A DNA stretch of 18,525 nt from Bacillota bacterium (GTDB lineage Bacteria > Bacillota > Clostridia > Oscillospirales > Acutalibacteraceae), in NCBI GenBank assembly GCA_023412845.1, contig JAEZRH010000175.1:1-18525 (forward strand), in the 5' to 3' direction. The position numbers were made by a program, and so were the translations under genes. Each line of letters begins with the position of its first letter. The first letter of the stretch is position 1. Below the pieces are notes generated by a model, which saw only the letters and a list, made by a program, of their open reading frames with translations, was not told the DNA's origin and did not search any database. Positions 1 through 6,719 of the stretch are shown one piece after another.

Positions 1-2
1 AT

Positions 3-1898
3 CCGGGCGACAGTCTTCTAAGCGGCAGTTTCCTTGTCAGCGGCGGCTGCCATGCCAGAGTCGAACATATCGGCAAACAGAACTACGCCGCTAAAATCGC
101 CGCCAGCGCCAAATACATGAAGAGACCGGTCTCCGAGATCATGTGGTGGACAAACCGGGTCATCAAGGCGATCGGCTTCGCGATTCTTCCCGTCGGCGCG
201 GCGCTCTTTTACAAGCAGGCCGTGATCTCCGGCAGGGCAACCGGCCCCGCAGTGGTCAGCACCGTGGCGGCCCTGATCGGCATGATCCCCGAAGGGCTCG
301 TCCTTCTGACCAGCGTGGTGCTTGCCGTCGGGATCATCCGCCTCTCCCGGCGGAAAGCTCTGGTTCAGGAACTTTTTTCCATAGAAACGCTTGCACATGT
401 TGACACCCTGTGTCTAGACAAAACCGGAACCATCACCGAAGGCAGCATGCAGGTGGATTCCCTTGTGCCGTTTTCCGAAGAACTCGACAGAGGGGAAATG
501 GAAAATACCCTCGCGGCGCTCGCCGGCGCGCTGAACGACGGCACACCGACCATGAAAGCCATCGGCGAAGCCTTTCCGTCCAGCGGCCGGTGGCGGTGCA
601 CGCAGCAGGTTCCGTTTTCCTCCGCGCGCAAATGGAGCGGAGCTGTGTTCGATGGGGAAGGCGCCTATGTGCTCGGCGCGGGGGAATTCATCCTGAAAGA
701 CCGTTTCGAGGAGATCCGCGGGCAGACGGAAAAATACGCGCGGCGCGGCCAGCGGGTTCTGCTGCTTGCACGGGCCGGAGCGATCAGCGCGGAGGGCCTC
801 GACCCGGACGGCGTCACGCCGCTCCTGCTTGTCCTTCTGAGCGACAGGATCCGCCAAAACGCCAGAAAGACGCTGGAATACTTTTCCGCCCAGGGCGTTG
901 AACTGAAGGTCATATCCGGCGATAACCCGGCTACCGTGGCAAACATCGCCAAAAAAGCGGGGCTGAAGGACGCGGACCGGTATATCGATGCCACGCGCCT
1001 GAAAAGCTACGAAGATATTAAGGCCGCCTCGGAGCAATACACGGTCTTCGGCCGCGTAACGCCCCAGCAGAAGCTGGAGCTCGTAAAAGCGCTGAAAGAA
1101 AAGAAACATACGGTCGCCATGACGGGCGACGGCGTCAACGACGTGCCCGCCCTGAAAGAAAGCGACTGCAGCATCGCAATGGCTTCCGGCAGCGGCGCGG
1201 CGCGGACGGTCTCGCAGGTCGTGCTGCTGGATTCCGATTTCGCAAGCATGCCGCACATTGTGAACGAGGGCCGCCGCTGCATCAACAATCTGCAGCGCTC
1301 GGCATCTCTGTTCATGGTAAAGGCCATATTTTCCGTCATCATCGCGGTGATGTTCATTTTTTTGAAATGTAATTACCCGTTCCAGCCGATCCAGTTCACG
1401 CTCATCAACGCCGTTACCATCGGCATCCCGTCGTTCTTCCTCGCGCTGGAGCCGAACCGCGAGCGCCTTCGCGGAAAATTCGGCGTCAACGTCATGCAGC
1501 GGTCGCTGCCCGGCGCCCTGACCATGGCGCTGAACATAGGCCTGCTTGCCGCCGTCTCGCTGTTCTTCGGCTTCACCGACCGGCAGATTTCCACGCTGGC
1601 CGTCATCGTCACCGGCTACACCGGGCTGCTTGTCCTGTTCAAGGTCTGTATACCGTTTGGCGCCTGGCACACGATTTTATTCTCAATTCTGGCCGCCGGA
1701 TTCGTTCTGGCCCTTGTATTCTACCCTTCCCTGTTCGAGGTCGTGCCGGTGACTTTGCCGATGCTCCTGGTGCTGGTGCTGATGGTTCTGCTTGCGTCGT
1801 CGCTCCTGCTTGTCACATACCGCCTGGTCGACAATTTTTCTTCCGCCGGCGGGCGGAACGATCGGGCCCCGCGCCGCCGCGCACGCCGGATCAGGTGA
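3..1898 (+). CDS. P-type cation-translocating ATPase, C-terminal part (5' end outside window)
   Basis: The reading frame is open from base 3 to the TGA at 1896-1898, giving about 631 residues. The N-terminus lies left of the window, and the internal ATG at 117 is not the real start because the family sequence (GDSLLSGSFLVSGG) continues upstream of it. Visible landmarks in order are the end of the actuator domain, an M4 helix with the IPEGL motif typical of P2/P3-like pumps, the phosphorylation motif DKTGT (aspartate about residue 139 of the fragment), the hinge TGDGVNDVPALK, and a C-terminal bundle of hydrophobic helices. From family knowledge it is an integral membrane pump driven by a phospho-aspartate intermediate. 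The sequence style resembles the CtpE/Exp7 branch, some members of which move calcium. The substrate is inference; it lacks the CPC metal-binding motif of heavy-metal pumps. It converges on the deacetylase gene and the two overlap by 8 bp. Confidence 0.93.
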   Translation, partial: PGDSLLSGSFLVSGGCHARVEHIGKQNYAAKIAASAKYMKRPVSEIMWWTNRVIKAIGFAILPVGAALFYKQAVISGRATGPAVVSTVAALIGMIPEGLVLLTSVVLAVGIIRLSRRKALVQELFSIETLAHVDTLCLDKTGTITEGSMQVDSLVPFSEELDRGEMENTLAALAGALNDGTPTMKAIGEAFPSSGRWRCTQQVPFSSARKWSGAVFDGEGAYVLGAGEFILKDRFEEIRGQTEKYARRGQRVLLLARAGAISAEGLDPDGVTPLLLVLLSDRIRQNARKTLEYFSAQGVELKVISGDNPATVANIAKKAGLKDADRYIDATRLKSYEDIKAASEQYTVFGRVTPQQKLELVKALKEKKHTVAMTGDGVNDVPALKESDCSIAMASGSGAARTVSQVVLLDSDFASMPHIVNEGRRCINNLQRSASLFMVKAIFSVIIAVMFIFLKCNYPFQPIQFTLINAVTIGIPSFFLALEPNRERLRGKFGVNVMQRSLPGALTMALNIGLLAAVSLFFGFTDRQISTLAVIVTGYTGLLVLFKVCIPFGAWHTILFSILAAGFVLALVFYPSLFEVVPVTLPMLLVLVLMVLLASSLLLVTYRLVDNFSSAGGRNDRAPRRRARRIR

Positions 1899-2772
1899 CG
1901 CCGATCCTCCGGAAATATTCGTTGCTGCCGATCCCCGACGGCCTCAGAAATCTGCCGAGGCCGTAGAGGCATTCCGGATCCCTCGTGATGACGTTGATCT
2001 TGCTCTGGCAGACCATGCTCGCCCGGAATCCGATTTTTTTGACGACCGGAATGGATTCCTTGCTGATTGCTCCGAACGGATAGACGAACGCGGTCGGCTC
2101 ATAGCCGGTATGTTCTTTCATTTCGTTCTGCATTTTCCGCAGGTCGCGTTCCAGAAGCGCGGTGTACGCGGCGGTACTCTCTCCCGCGCGCTTGCTCGCC
2201 CCCAGCCGGCCGGCCGAGGCGTGCAGATTATAGCTGTGGTTCTGAATCTCCACAAAGCCGGAGTCGATCATCTCCGAGATTTCGTTCCACGTGAGATACG
2301 AATAGCTGGGATGGTCGGCGTCGCCGTCGGTGAAAAGGTCGGTGTAGCGGCCGACCGGGGAAATTACGACCTTTTCGCCGTATTTCTTCGCAAGCGGATA
2401 CACATAGGAATAATTGTTGTAATAGCCGTCGTCGAACGTCAGCATGACCGGCTTTTTCGGCAGGGGCTTGCCCTGGTCCACATAATCCAGAAGATTCTGG
2501 ACCGTGACGGTGCTGTAGTCGTTCGCCTTGAGATAGCGCATGTCGTTTTCGATGGTGTCCGGCGAAACAACGTATTTGCCCAGCCGCTTTTCGTCTTTCA
2601 GCACGCTGTGGTACATGATGATGGGAAGCCTGACGCCGTCTTGCGTACCGGCCTGCAGAGCTTCAAACGAATTGGCCGCCGCAAAGCAGGCGGCGGCAGC
2701 CGCGGCAACCGCCGCGGCAATCAGCAGGGAAAGCAGAAAACGGCCCGTCCGGAAGCAAACAAACATAAGCAT
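1891..2772 (-). CDS. membrane-anchored polysaccharide deacetylase (NodB domain)
   Basis: 293 residues from the chosen start. An N-terminal Arg-flanked hydrophobic, alanine-rich segment (about residues 11-33) is a signal anchor. The NodB/CE4 fold follows: MYHSV (53-57), the metal/catalytic motif TFDDGY (112-117), the histidine motif HSYNLH (179-184) and FVYPFG (229-234). The family removes N-acetyl groups from peptidoglycan or exopolysaccharide amino sugars outside the membrane; which polymer is not visible. I chose ATG 2772 because GAGGG lies 5 nt upstream. A GTG at 2787 and an ATG at 2784 in the same frame are alternatives with poor or badly spaced ribosome sites. The chosen ribosome site lies inside a perfect 10-bp hairpin (2771-2812). 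The gene ends inside the 3' end of the convergent ATPase gene, with no terminator between them. No clear promoter was seen upstream. Confidence 0.9.
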   Translation of the reverse strand: MLMFVCFRTGRFLLSLLIAAAVAAAAAACFAAANSFEALQAGTQDGVRLPIIMYHSVLKDEKRLGKYVVSPDTIENDMRYLKANDYSTVTVQNLLDYVDQGKPLPKKPVMLTFDDGYYNNYSYVYPLAKKYGEKVVISPVGRYTDLFTDGDADHPSYSYLTWNEISEMIDSGFVEIQNHSYNLHASAGRLGASKRAGESTAAYTALLERDLRKMQNEMKEHTGYEPTAFVYPFGAISKESIPVVKKIGFRASMVCQSKINVITRDPECLYGLGRFLRPSGIGSNEYFRRIGVT

Positions 2773-2812
2773 ACCCGCCCTCATCACCTATTCATATGGT
2801 GCGGGCGGGTAT
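2771..2812 (-). promoter_or_regulatory. hairpin covering the ribosome binding site of the deacetylase gene
   Basis: The 10-nt arms at 2771-2780 and 2803-2812 are perfectly complementary (atacccgccc with gggcgggtat) around a 22-nt loop. In the mRNA the downstream arm contains most of the GAGGG ribosome site and the AT of the ATG at 2772. The loop carries the alternative GTG/ATG starts. There is no U tract after the stem, so it is not a classical terminator. A role in repressing or timing translation is inference. Confidence 0.5.
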
Positions 2813-2819
2813 TTCATGC

Positions 2820-2845
2820 CTGCGGCGTGTGGCGTATCGCCGCAG
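2820..2845. repeat. 8-bp inverted repeat upstream of the deacetylase gene
   Basis: Arms ctgcggcg (2820-2827) and cgccgcag (2838-2845) are perfect complements around a 10-nt loop. It lies in the 212-bp gap between the radical SAM gene and the deacetylase gene. No T run adjoins it on the minus strand, so a terminator role is weak. It could be a leader structure or part of the decayed intergenic DNA next to the dispersed repeat at 2955-3023. Confidence 0.4.
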
Positions 2846-2954
2846 CCAAGCCACGTCGTTTTGTCTGGCGAAAAAATAAGCTTGCTTTGACAGGAGAGTC
2901 CCGAAACTGTTCCCGCGGTTTTCCCTCACTTGCGGCCTGCCCGGGCGATCTTCC

Positions 2955-3023
2955 GACCGTCCGGGCAAAGAAAACTTTTCATTTTCACCGGGGTTGTACG
3001 CCCGGCCGCGGAAGCGGCGTCAC
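2955..3023 (+). repeat. dispersed repeat copy A (inverted relative to copy B at 5974-6041)
   Basis: Hand alignment to the reverse complement of 5974-6041 gives about 59 identical columns of 69, with one gap. The first 21 positions (2955-2975 against 6041-6021) are identical. The copy runs into the 3' end of the radical SAM gene: bases 2985-3023 encode its last 12 residues and its stop codon. No transposase or target-site duplication was seen, so the element is best called a non-coding dispersed repeat of unknown type. Confidence 0.6.
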
Positions 3024-3905
3024 TCCCTCCAGATCGAACGCGGGGATGTAATCCTGGCTTGCCGAAGAGCGCTCCTGAACAAATCCGTCGAGTCCCAGGG
3101 AGAACAGATGGTCCTGCACTTTCTCATATTCCCTGCGCGTGACGCGGCGGCCCATCTCCGGAAACTCCCCCGCCCGCCCGCAGGGCACATACTGCGCCAT
3201 CAGGCTAACTGGAACGCCGGAGGGAAAATTCGCAGCCAGCCAGTCCAGAACGGCGATGGAATTTCTGGTATGACCCGGAAGGATCAGGTGCCGCACCGCC
3301 GTGCCGCTGCGCAGCATCCCGTCTTCCCCGTAAACGGCCGGACCGGTCTGGCGCGCCATTTCCAGGATCGCCGCTTTTGCGGTCTCCGGGTAATCCGGCG
3401 CGCCGGAAAGCGCCGAAGCAAGAACAGCGTTCATATATTTGAAGTCCGGCAGAAAAATATCGACATACCCTTTCAGCATTCTCACAGTCTCCGGCGTTTC
3501 ATAGCCGCCGCAGTTGTAAACGACCGGCACGGACGGCCTGTGCATCGAAAGGGCCTCCAGAATGGCGGGGACGAAATGCGTCGGGGTCACGAGATTGATA
3601 TTGTGGGCGCCCTGAGCCTCCAGCCGTTCGAAAATTTCCGCAAGCTGGGAAGAAGAAACCCGCTTCCCAGCTTTCCGCTCCGCGCTGATCTCATAATTCT
3701 GGCAGTAAACGCATCCGAGCGGGCAGCCGGTGAAAAAAACCGCGCCGGAGCCCTTTGTTCCGCTGATACAAGGCTCTTCCCAGAAGTGCAGCGCGGCCCT
3801 CGCAACGACGGCATCCGCCCCCATCCGGCAGCGGCCGGTCCCATAGGCCGGCTCCCGGAGGGCGCCGCACCTGCGCGGGCAAAGCGTGCAGCACTCAATG
3901 CGCAT
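2985..3905 (-). CDS. radical SAM protein, PflX-like (COG1313)
   Basis: 306 residues. The N-terminal cysteine cluster CCTLCPRRCG (residues 5-14) and the radical SAM motif C61-x3-C65-x2-C68 in TGCPLGCVYCQNYEIS are clear. Downstream stretches such as HNINLVTPTHFVP and VDIFLPDFKYMN are typical of the PflX-like group annotated as putative pyruvate formate-lyase activating enzymes. The family binds a 4Fe-4S cluster and S-adenosylmethionine; the substrate is unknown and nothing nearby reveals it. Start: ATG 3905, preceded by GGGAGGG. The frame stays open upstream to 4313, but that extension is the antisense-like shadow of pgeF and lacks family sequence. It overlaps the end of pgeF by 11 bp, which suggests one mRNA and translational coupling. 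Its last 12 codons lie inside dispersed repeat copy A, so the natural C-terminus may have been replaced. Confidence 0.9.
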   Translation of the reverse strand: MRIECCTLCPRRCGALREPAYGTGRCRMGADAVVARAALHFWEEPCISGTKGSGAVFFTGCPLGCVYCQNYEISAERKAGKRVSSSQLAEIFERLEAQGAHNINLVTPTHFVPAILEALSMHRPSVPVVYNCGGYETPETVRMLKGYVDIFLPDFKYMNAVLASALSGAPDYPETAKAAILEMARQTGPAVYGEDGMLRSGTAVRHLILPGHTRNSIAVLDWLAANFPSGVPVSLMAQYVPCGRAGEFPEMGRRVTRREYEKVQDHLFSLGLDGFVQERSSASQDYIPAFDLEGVTPLPRPGVQPR

Positions 3906-4749
3906 CTGCTTCACCCTCCCCGCGCAGCGCCATGAAAGCGGCAAGGCTGCCGCGCCTTCCCCCCGTCGCCCGGTGGGAAAACAGCCAGTCGGAATTGCAG
4001 TCTGTGCAAATGCCGGAAACAGTGATGCCGCTTTCCGGGACGCCCGCCTGCATGAGGATACGGCGGTTTGCTTCCCACAGGTCGATGTGATATTTTCCCC
4101 CTCCATCTTCGCGGATGAACTCCGCCGGGCGCAGCTCCGCGAGCTTTGCGAACTCGTCGCGCACGGGGGCGTCCACCTCGAAACAGCACGGGCCGATCGA
4201 CGGGCCGATGCCCGCGATGACATCCGCGGGATCCGTGCCGAACTCACGCCGCATGGCGGCCGCGGCGATGCCGGCGATCTTCGCCGCCGTACCGCGCCAG
4301 CCGGCATGCACAAGGCCGACCGCTCTTCGTTTTGTATCCAGCAAAAAGACCGGCACGCAGTCCGCGTAATGCGTCACCAGCGTGACGCCGGGCTCGTCCG
4401 TGATCAGCCCGTCGACGCTGACCATATCCCGCGGCCGGAAAACACCGGTGCCGAGGTTGCTCCTGCCGACCCTGCGGATAAACGTGTGGTGGTCCTGCGA
4501 AGAGGCTACAAGGGTGGAGTAGTCGAACCCCGCCGCCGCGCAGAACAGGCGGTAATTTTCGAGCACATTTTCTCTTAAGTCTCCGCAGCTCAGGCCCAGG
4601 TTCATGGACGAAAACTGGTTTTTGCTCACTCCGCCGAAGCGTGTGGAAAAGGCGTGCCGCACAAACGGATATTTTTCAAACGAGGGGAAAGTCAGATAGC
4701 AGATTTCCCCGTTTCTGTGGAACAACATATTCTTCGCGTCCGGATTCAT
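3895..4749 (-). CDS. pgeF: peptidoglycan editing factor PgeF (YfiH/laccase-domain family)
   Basis: 284 residues, normal for the family. Motifs are FSTRFGGVS (34-42), SSQDHHTFI (83-91), THYADCVPVFLLD (126-138) with the conserved cysteine C131, VGLVHAGWRGT (144-154) with H148, and IGPSIGPCCFEV. The histidine/cysteine/histidine set fits the metal-binding hydrolase site of the family. Established role: a cytoplasmic hydrolase that removes wrongly incorporated serine from UDP-MurNAc precursors; older annotations call it polyphenol oxidase or laccase. The ATG at 4749 has GGAGG about 7 nt upstream. A sigma-A-like promoter lies at 4780-4808. It is the first gene of a two-gene unit with the overlapping radical SAM gene. 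Whether the partner has any link to wall chemistry is unknown. Confidence 0.93.
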   Translation of the reverse strand: MNPDAKNMLFHRNGEICYLTFPSFEKYPFVRHAFSTRFGGVSKNQFSSMNLGLSCGDLRENVLENYRLFCAAAGFDYSTLVASSQDHHTFIRRVGRSNLGTGVFRPRDMVSVDGLITDEPGVTLVTHYADCVPVFLLDTKRRAVGLVHAGWRGTAAKIAGIAAAAMRREFGTDPADVIAGIGPSIGPCCFEVDAPVRDEFAKLAELRPAEFIREDGGGKYHIDLWEANRRILMQAGVPESGITVSGICTDCNSDWLFSHRATGGRRGSLAAFMALRGEGEADAH

Positions 4750-4779
4750 AAGGCGCCTCCGCTGTCTGTTTTGGTTCTG

Positions 4780-4808
4780 ATTGTATCACAGGCTTCTCCG
4801 CAGTGCAA
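4780..4808 (-). promoter_or_regulatory. sigma-A-type promoter of pgeF
   Basis: On the minus strand, -35 TTGCAC (4803-4808) and -10 TACAAT (4780-4785) are separated by 17 bp. The -10 is preceded by TGA, giving an extended -10 (TGn). It lies about 30 bp before the pgeF start codon. Predicted from sequence only. Confidence 0.65.
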
Positions 4809-4840
4809 CCGCGTCAGGCTGTCGAAAAAGTCGCGCAACC

Positions 4841-5005
4841 GCAAAATTGCAAAGCAAATTTTGCTCTCCGCGTCGGCGCGCCTGCAAATTTCGGTCACAT
4901 ACACGAAGTATGCTCCCCCATTTGCAGGTTTGCCAACCCTTTTGCCGTAAACAGCATTTCCCCTGATAGGGAAATCAGGATCCGCGCGATTTCTCGACGC
5001 CTGAT
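4841..5005. repeat. cluster of inverted repeats in the pgeF-gerQ intergenic region
   Basis: The 278-bp gap 4750-5027 has no convincing gene. It contains several perfect inverted repeats in a row: gcaaaatt/aattttgc (4841-4848, 4857-4864); cctgcaaat/atttgcagg (4881-4889, 4920-4928) enclosing catac/gtatg (4898-4902, 4908-4912); atttccc/gggaaat (4956-4962, 4969-4975); and atcagg/cctgat (4974-4979, 5000-5005). None has a clean U tract, although the last two could fold in the 3' tail of the gerQ mRNA. The density suggests a non-coding repeat element rather than chance. Small plus-strand frames through it have no start with a good ribosome site and look like read-through of the repeat. Confidence 0.45.
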
Positions 5006-5027
5006 CTCTTTCCGGCAGCCAAAAATC

Positions 5028-5456
5028 TCAGCGAAAAATGGTGACGAATTTAATGGTGTAGAAATCGCAGACAAGAAGATCGTCCGTCATGGCTTCCTGC
5101 AGAATGATGTAGTTGGCGCCGACGTCCAGAAGCTTGCCGGCTTTGTCAAGAAAAGAATTCGTGCCGATGAGGAAAGAGACCCTGACCCGCTGCCCGATCT
5201 GTGTGCGCAGAAACCCGTTGAGATACTCGGTGCTTTCCAGCGTCAGGGGCGCCGGCTGGGTGGTAGCCGTAATCGGCGCCGTCTGTGAGCGGCCGGAAAC
5301 CTGTCCGGCCGGCGAAGCCGCCATGTCCGTCTGCCCCGCTGCGGGAGCCGCGACGATCTGACCGGGAAATGCCGTGACTGCCTGCTGCTGGCCGCAGGTC
5401 AGGCATCCGGACGACGCGGTGGCCGCGTCTATCTCCTGTATTTTTTGAAAATTCAT
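5028..5456 (-). CDS. gerQ: GerQ-like spore coat/germination protein
   Basis: 142 residues. The C-terminal half (about residues 75-142: STEYLNGFLRTQIGQRVRV, then a hydrophobic beta-rich stretch ending in FYTIKFVTIF) matches the pattern of the GerQ C-terminal domain as I remember it. The N-terminal half is low-complexity, rich in Ala/Gln/Pro/Thr, with a CLTC pair (C18, C21). In bacilli GerQ is a spore coat-associated protein needed for CwlJ localisation or function. The gene lies 15 bp downstream of cwlJ on the same strand, the arrangement known in several Bacillus species, and this strengthens the call. A G-rich ribosome site (AAGGGGGA) lies about 9 nt before the ATG. Unlike B. subtilis GerQ, which has several N-terminal lysines used for cross-linking, this one has only K5 before the conserved domain. 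Confidence 0.75.
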   Translation of the reverse strand: MNFQKIQEIDAATASSGCLTCGQQQAVTAFPGQIVAAPAAGQTDMAASPAGQVSGRSQTAPITATTQPAPLTLESTEYLNGFLRTQIGQRVRVSFLIGTNSFLDKAGKLLDVGANYIILQEAMTDDLLVCDFYTIKFVTIFR

Positions 5457-5471
5457 CTGAAAGATTCCCCC

Positions 5472-5918
5472 TTACGTTGTTGCATATTTTGCCGTGGGAA
5501 TATAGAAACAATGGTTACGAATGCGCGTTTGGATCACTCCGACCCCGCCGGGCGGGAAATAAGGAATGCAGGTGGGCTTGTAGGGATTGAAGTAAAACAG
5601 CGAATTCAAGACTTCCCCAAGCGTGCTGCCGGCGAGGGCCCAGTCGGCGATCTGGTAGTGTATCTCCTGCGGATTCATGTTGAAGACGTTCTGTGGGTTG
5701 TAGACCCCGCCTACCGTCTCCATCATGCAGGTGAACTGACCGGACTGCTGCATGATGGCACGCACGTCACCCCCGTTGCTCACGCGGAAAAACTCCCCGT
5801 AGGGCACGTTCGTACGATTCATGATCACCGACGCGACGGCCTGCATTCCCACGTCTCCTTCGCCGTCCGCCTCGCACTGCAGCAGCCTCGCGAGAAGCTC
5901 CCGATCCGTAAATGGCAT
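5472..5918 (-). CDS. cwlJ: spore cortex-lytic enzyme CwlJ (SleB/CwlJ hydrolase domain)
   Basis: 148 residues, essentially a single Hydrolase_2 domain. The N-terminal motif LLARLLQCEADGEGDVGMQA carries the family's catalytic glutamate (E16). VASVIMNR, a central FNMNPQEIHYQIADWAL stretch and the C-terminal FNPYKPTCIPYFPPG...NHCFYIPT block are diagnostic for CwlJ rather than SleB. It has no signal peptide, as expected for CwlJ, which is made in the mother cell and deposited in the coat layer. Role: a lytic enzyme degrading muramic-lactam cortex peptidoglycan during germination. Start: ATG 5918 with GGGGA about 7 nt upstream. A CATATACT sequence at 5958-5965 on the minus strand could be a mother-cell sigma -10, but I found no matching -35. 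gerQ follows 15 bp downstream. Confidence 0.92.
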   Translation of the reverse strand: MPFTDRELLARLLQCEADGEGDVGMQAVASVIMNRTNVPYGEFFRVSNGGDVRAIMQQSGQFTCMMETVGGVYNPQNVFNMNPQEIHYQIADWALAGSTLGEVLNSLFYFNPYKPTCIPYFPPGGVGVIQTRIRNHCFYIPTAKYATT

Positions 5919-5973
5919 ATGACATCCCCGCTTTGTTCTGGAATAATCTTCCTAAACAGTATATGCGGGCGGC

Positions 5974-6041
5974 GTGTCGCCGCTCCCATGGCCGGGCGTA
6001 TATCCCGGTGGAAATTAAAGGTTTTCTTTGCCCGGACGGTC
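5974..6041 (-). repeat. dispersed repeat copy B
   Basis: This is the second copy of the repeat described at 2955-3023, in the opposite orientation, about 86% identical by hand alignment. It occupies the non-coding DNA upstream of cwlJ, between the terminator at 6108-6146 and the cwlJ start. The two inverted copies bracket the block pgeF, radical SAM, gerQ, cwlJ. Confidence 0.6.
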
Positions 6042-6107
6042 CGTGGCGGCTCCGGCGGACGCACAGCGCCTTTCGCGCCTGCGGCTTTCACGGCTTCGGC
6101 ACACGAC

Positions 6108-6146
6108 AAAAGGGAGCGTACCCACACACAGGGTACGCTCCCTTTT
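6108..6146 (-). terminator. intrinsic terminator downstream of yqeY (bidirectional shape)
   Basis: A perfect 16-bp stem (6108-6123 paired with 6131-6146) closes a 7-nt loop acacaca. The outer AAAA/TTTT pairs provide a short U tract in both directions. It lies about 66 bp past the yqeY stop, so it most likely ends the cdaA-cdaR-yqeY transcript. There is no plus-strand gene to the left that needs it. Confidence 0.85.
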
Positions 6147-6212
6147 CATTACGACGGAGTATGCCGGACTAAAAAGCGGGAGCATCTTACAATTCTACCG
6201 CCAAAGCAAATT

Positions 6213-6692
6213 TTATTTTTCCGACGGGCCTGACGGCTGGGATTGATCGCGGAGGCACTCCGAAACGATCCTGCTGACCACGGCGCCGTCGGCCTTCCCG
6301 CGCAGACGGGTCATGGCCTCTTTCATGATGCGTCCCTTATCCTTCGGCTCGGGCTGCCGGATACCGAGCTCTTCAAGAATGGCGCGTACGCTGCCGCGCA
6401 CCTCGTCGTCGCTCAGCTCCTTCGGAGCGAACTCCTTAAGGACGGAAAGCGCGAAACGGCTTTGTTCCAGAATATCCGTGCGTTCCTTCGGCGCCGTCTC
6501 CAGGGTCTCCTTCGTCTGCTTGATCTCTTTGCGGACGACTTCATTTTCCTCTTCCTGCGTCAGATCGGCGTGCTTGTCCACCCATTTGGCCTTCAGGGCC
6601 GAAAGAAGAAGCGACAGCACGTCCTTGCGCGCCTTGTCGCCGCTTTTCATGGCTTTTACCATTTCCCCGCGGATTTCTTCAATTTTAGACAT
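6213..6692 (-). CDS. yqeY: GatB/YqeY domain protein
   Basis: 159 residues, the usual length for the stand-alone YqeY family. The helical, charged sequence begins MSKIEEIRGEMVKAMKSGDK and includes RKDVLSLLLSALK, EFAPKELSDDEV and DKGRIMKEAM, all typical family blocks. It resembles the tRNA-binding tail domain of GatB, the amidotransferase subunit. The stand-alone protein has no settled function and is presumed to bind RNA or support tRNA amidation. A textbook AAGGAGG lies 6 nt before the ATG. It is the third gene after cdaA and cdaR with a 27-bp gap, and is followed by a strong terminator, so it probably closes that operon. Confidence 0.9.
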   Translation of the reverse strand: MSKIEEIRGEMVKAMKSGDKARKDVLSLLLSALKAKWVDKHADLTQEEENEVVRKEIKQTKETLETAPKERTDILEQSRFALSVLKEFAPKELSDDEVRGSVRAILEELGIRQPEPKDKGRIMKEAMTRLRGKADGAVVSRIVSECLRDQSQPSGPSEK

Positions 6693-6719
6693 TGGAATCC
6701 TCCTTGATCGTTACGGGCT

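Noticed and set aside
414..1670. 418-codon minus-strand open frame opposite the P-type ATPase
   Set aside because: It is the antisense shadow of a clear ATPase reading frame; composition is Arg/Gln/Asp-rich with no recognisable domain or ribosome site.
1792..3051. 419-codon plus-strand open frame opposite the deacetylase
   Set aside because: Its 'protein' is the complement of a well-conserved NodB gene and then runs through non-coding repeat DNA; no family sequence.
3906..4313. N-terminal extension of the radical SAM frame
   Set aside because: The extension overlaps pgeF out of frame, is Arg/Ser-rich and lacks family sequence; ATG 3905 has a good ribosome site.
4803..5288. plus-strand open frames through the pgeF-gerQ gap
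   Set aside because: They cross multiple inverted repeats and run into gerQ antisense; no ribosome site or known domain.
5958..5965. possible mother-cell sigma -10 (CATATACT) upstream of cwlJ
   Set aside because: No matching -35 at an acceptable distance; too weak to list as a promoter.
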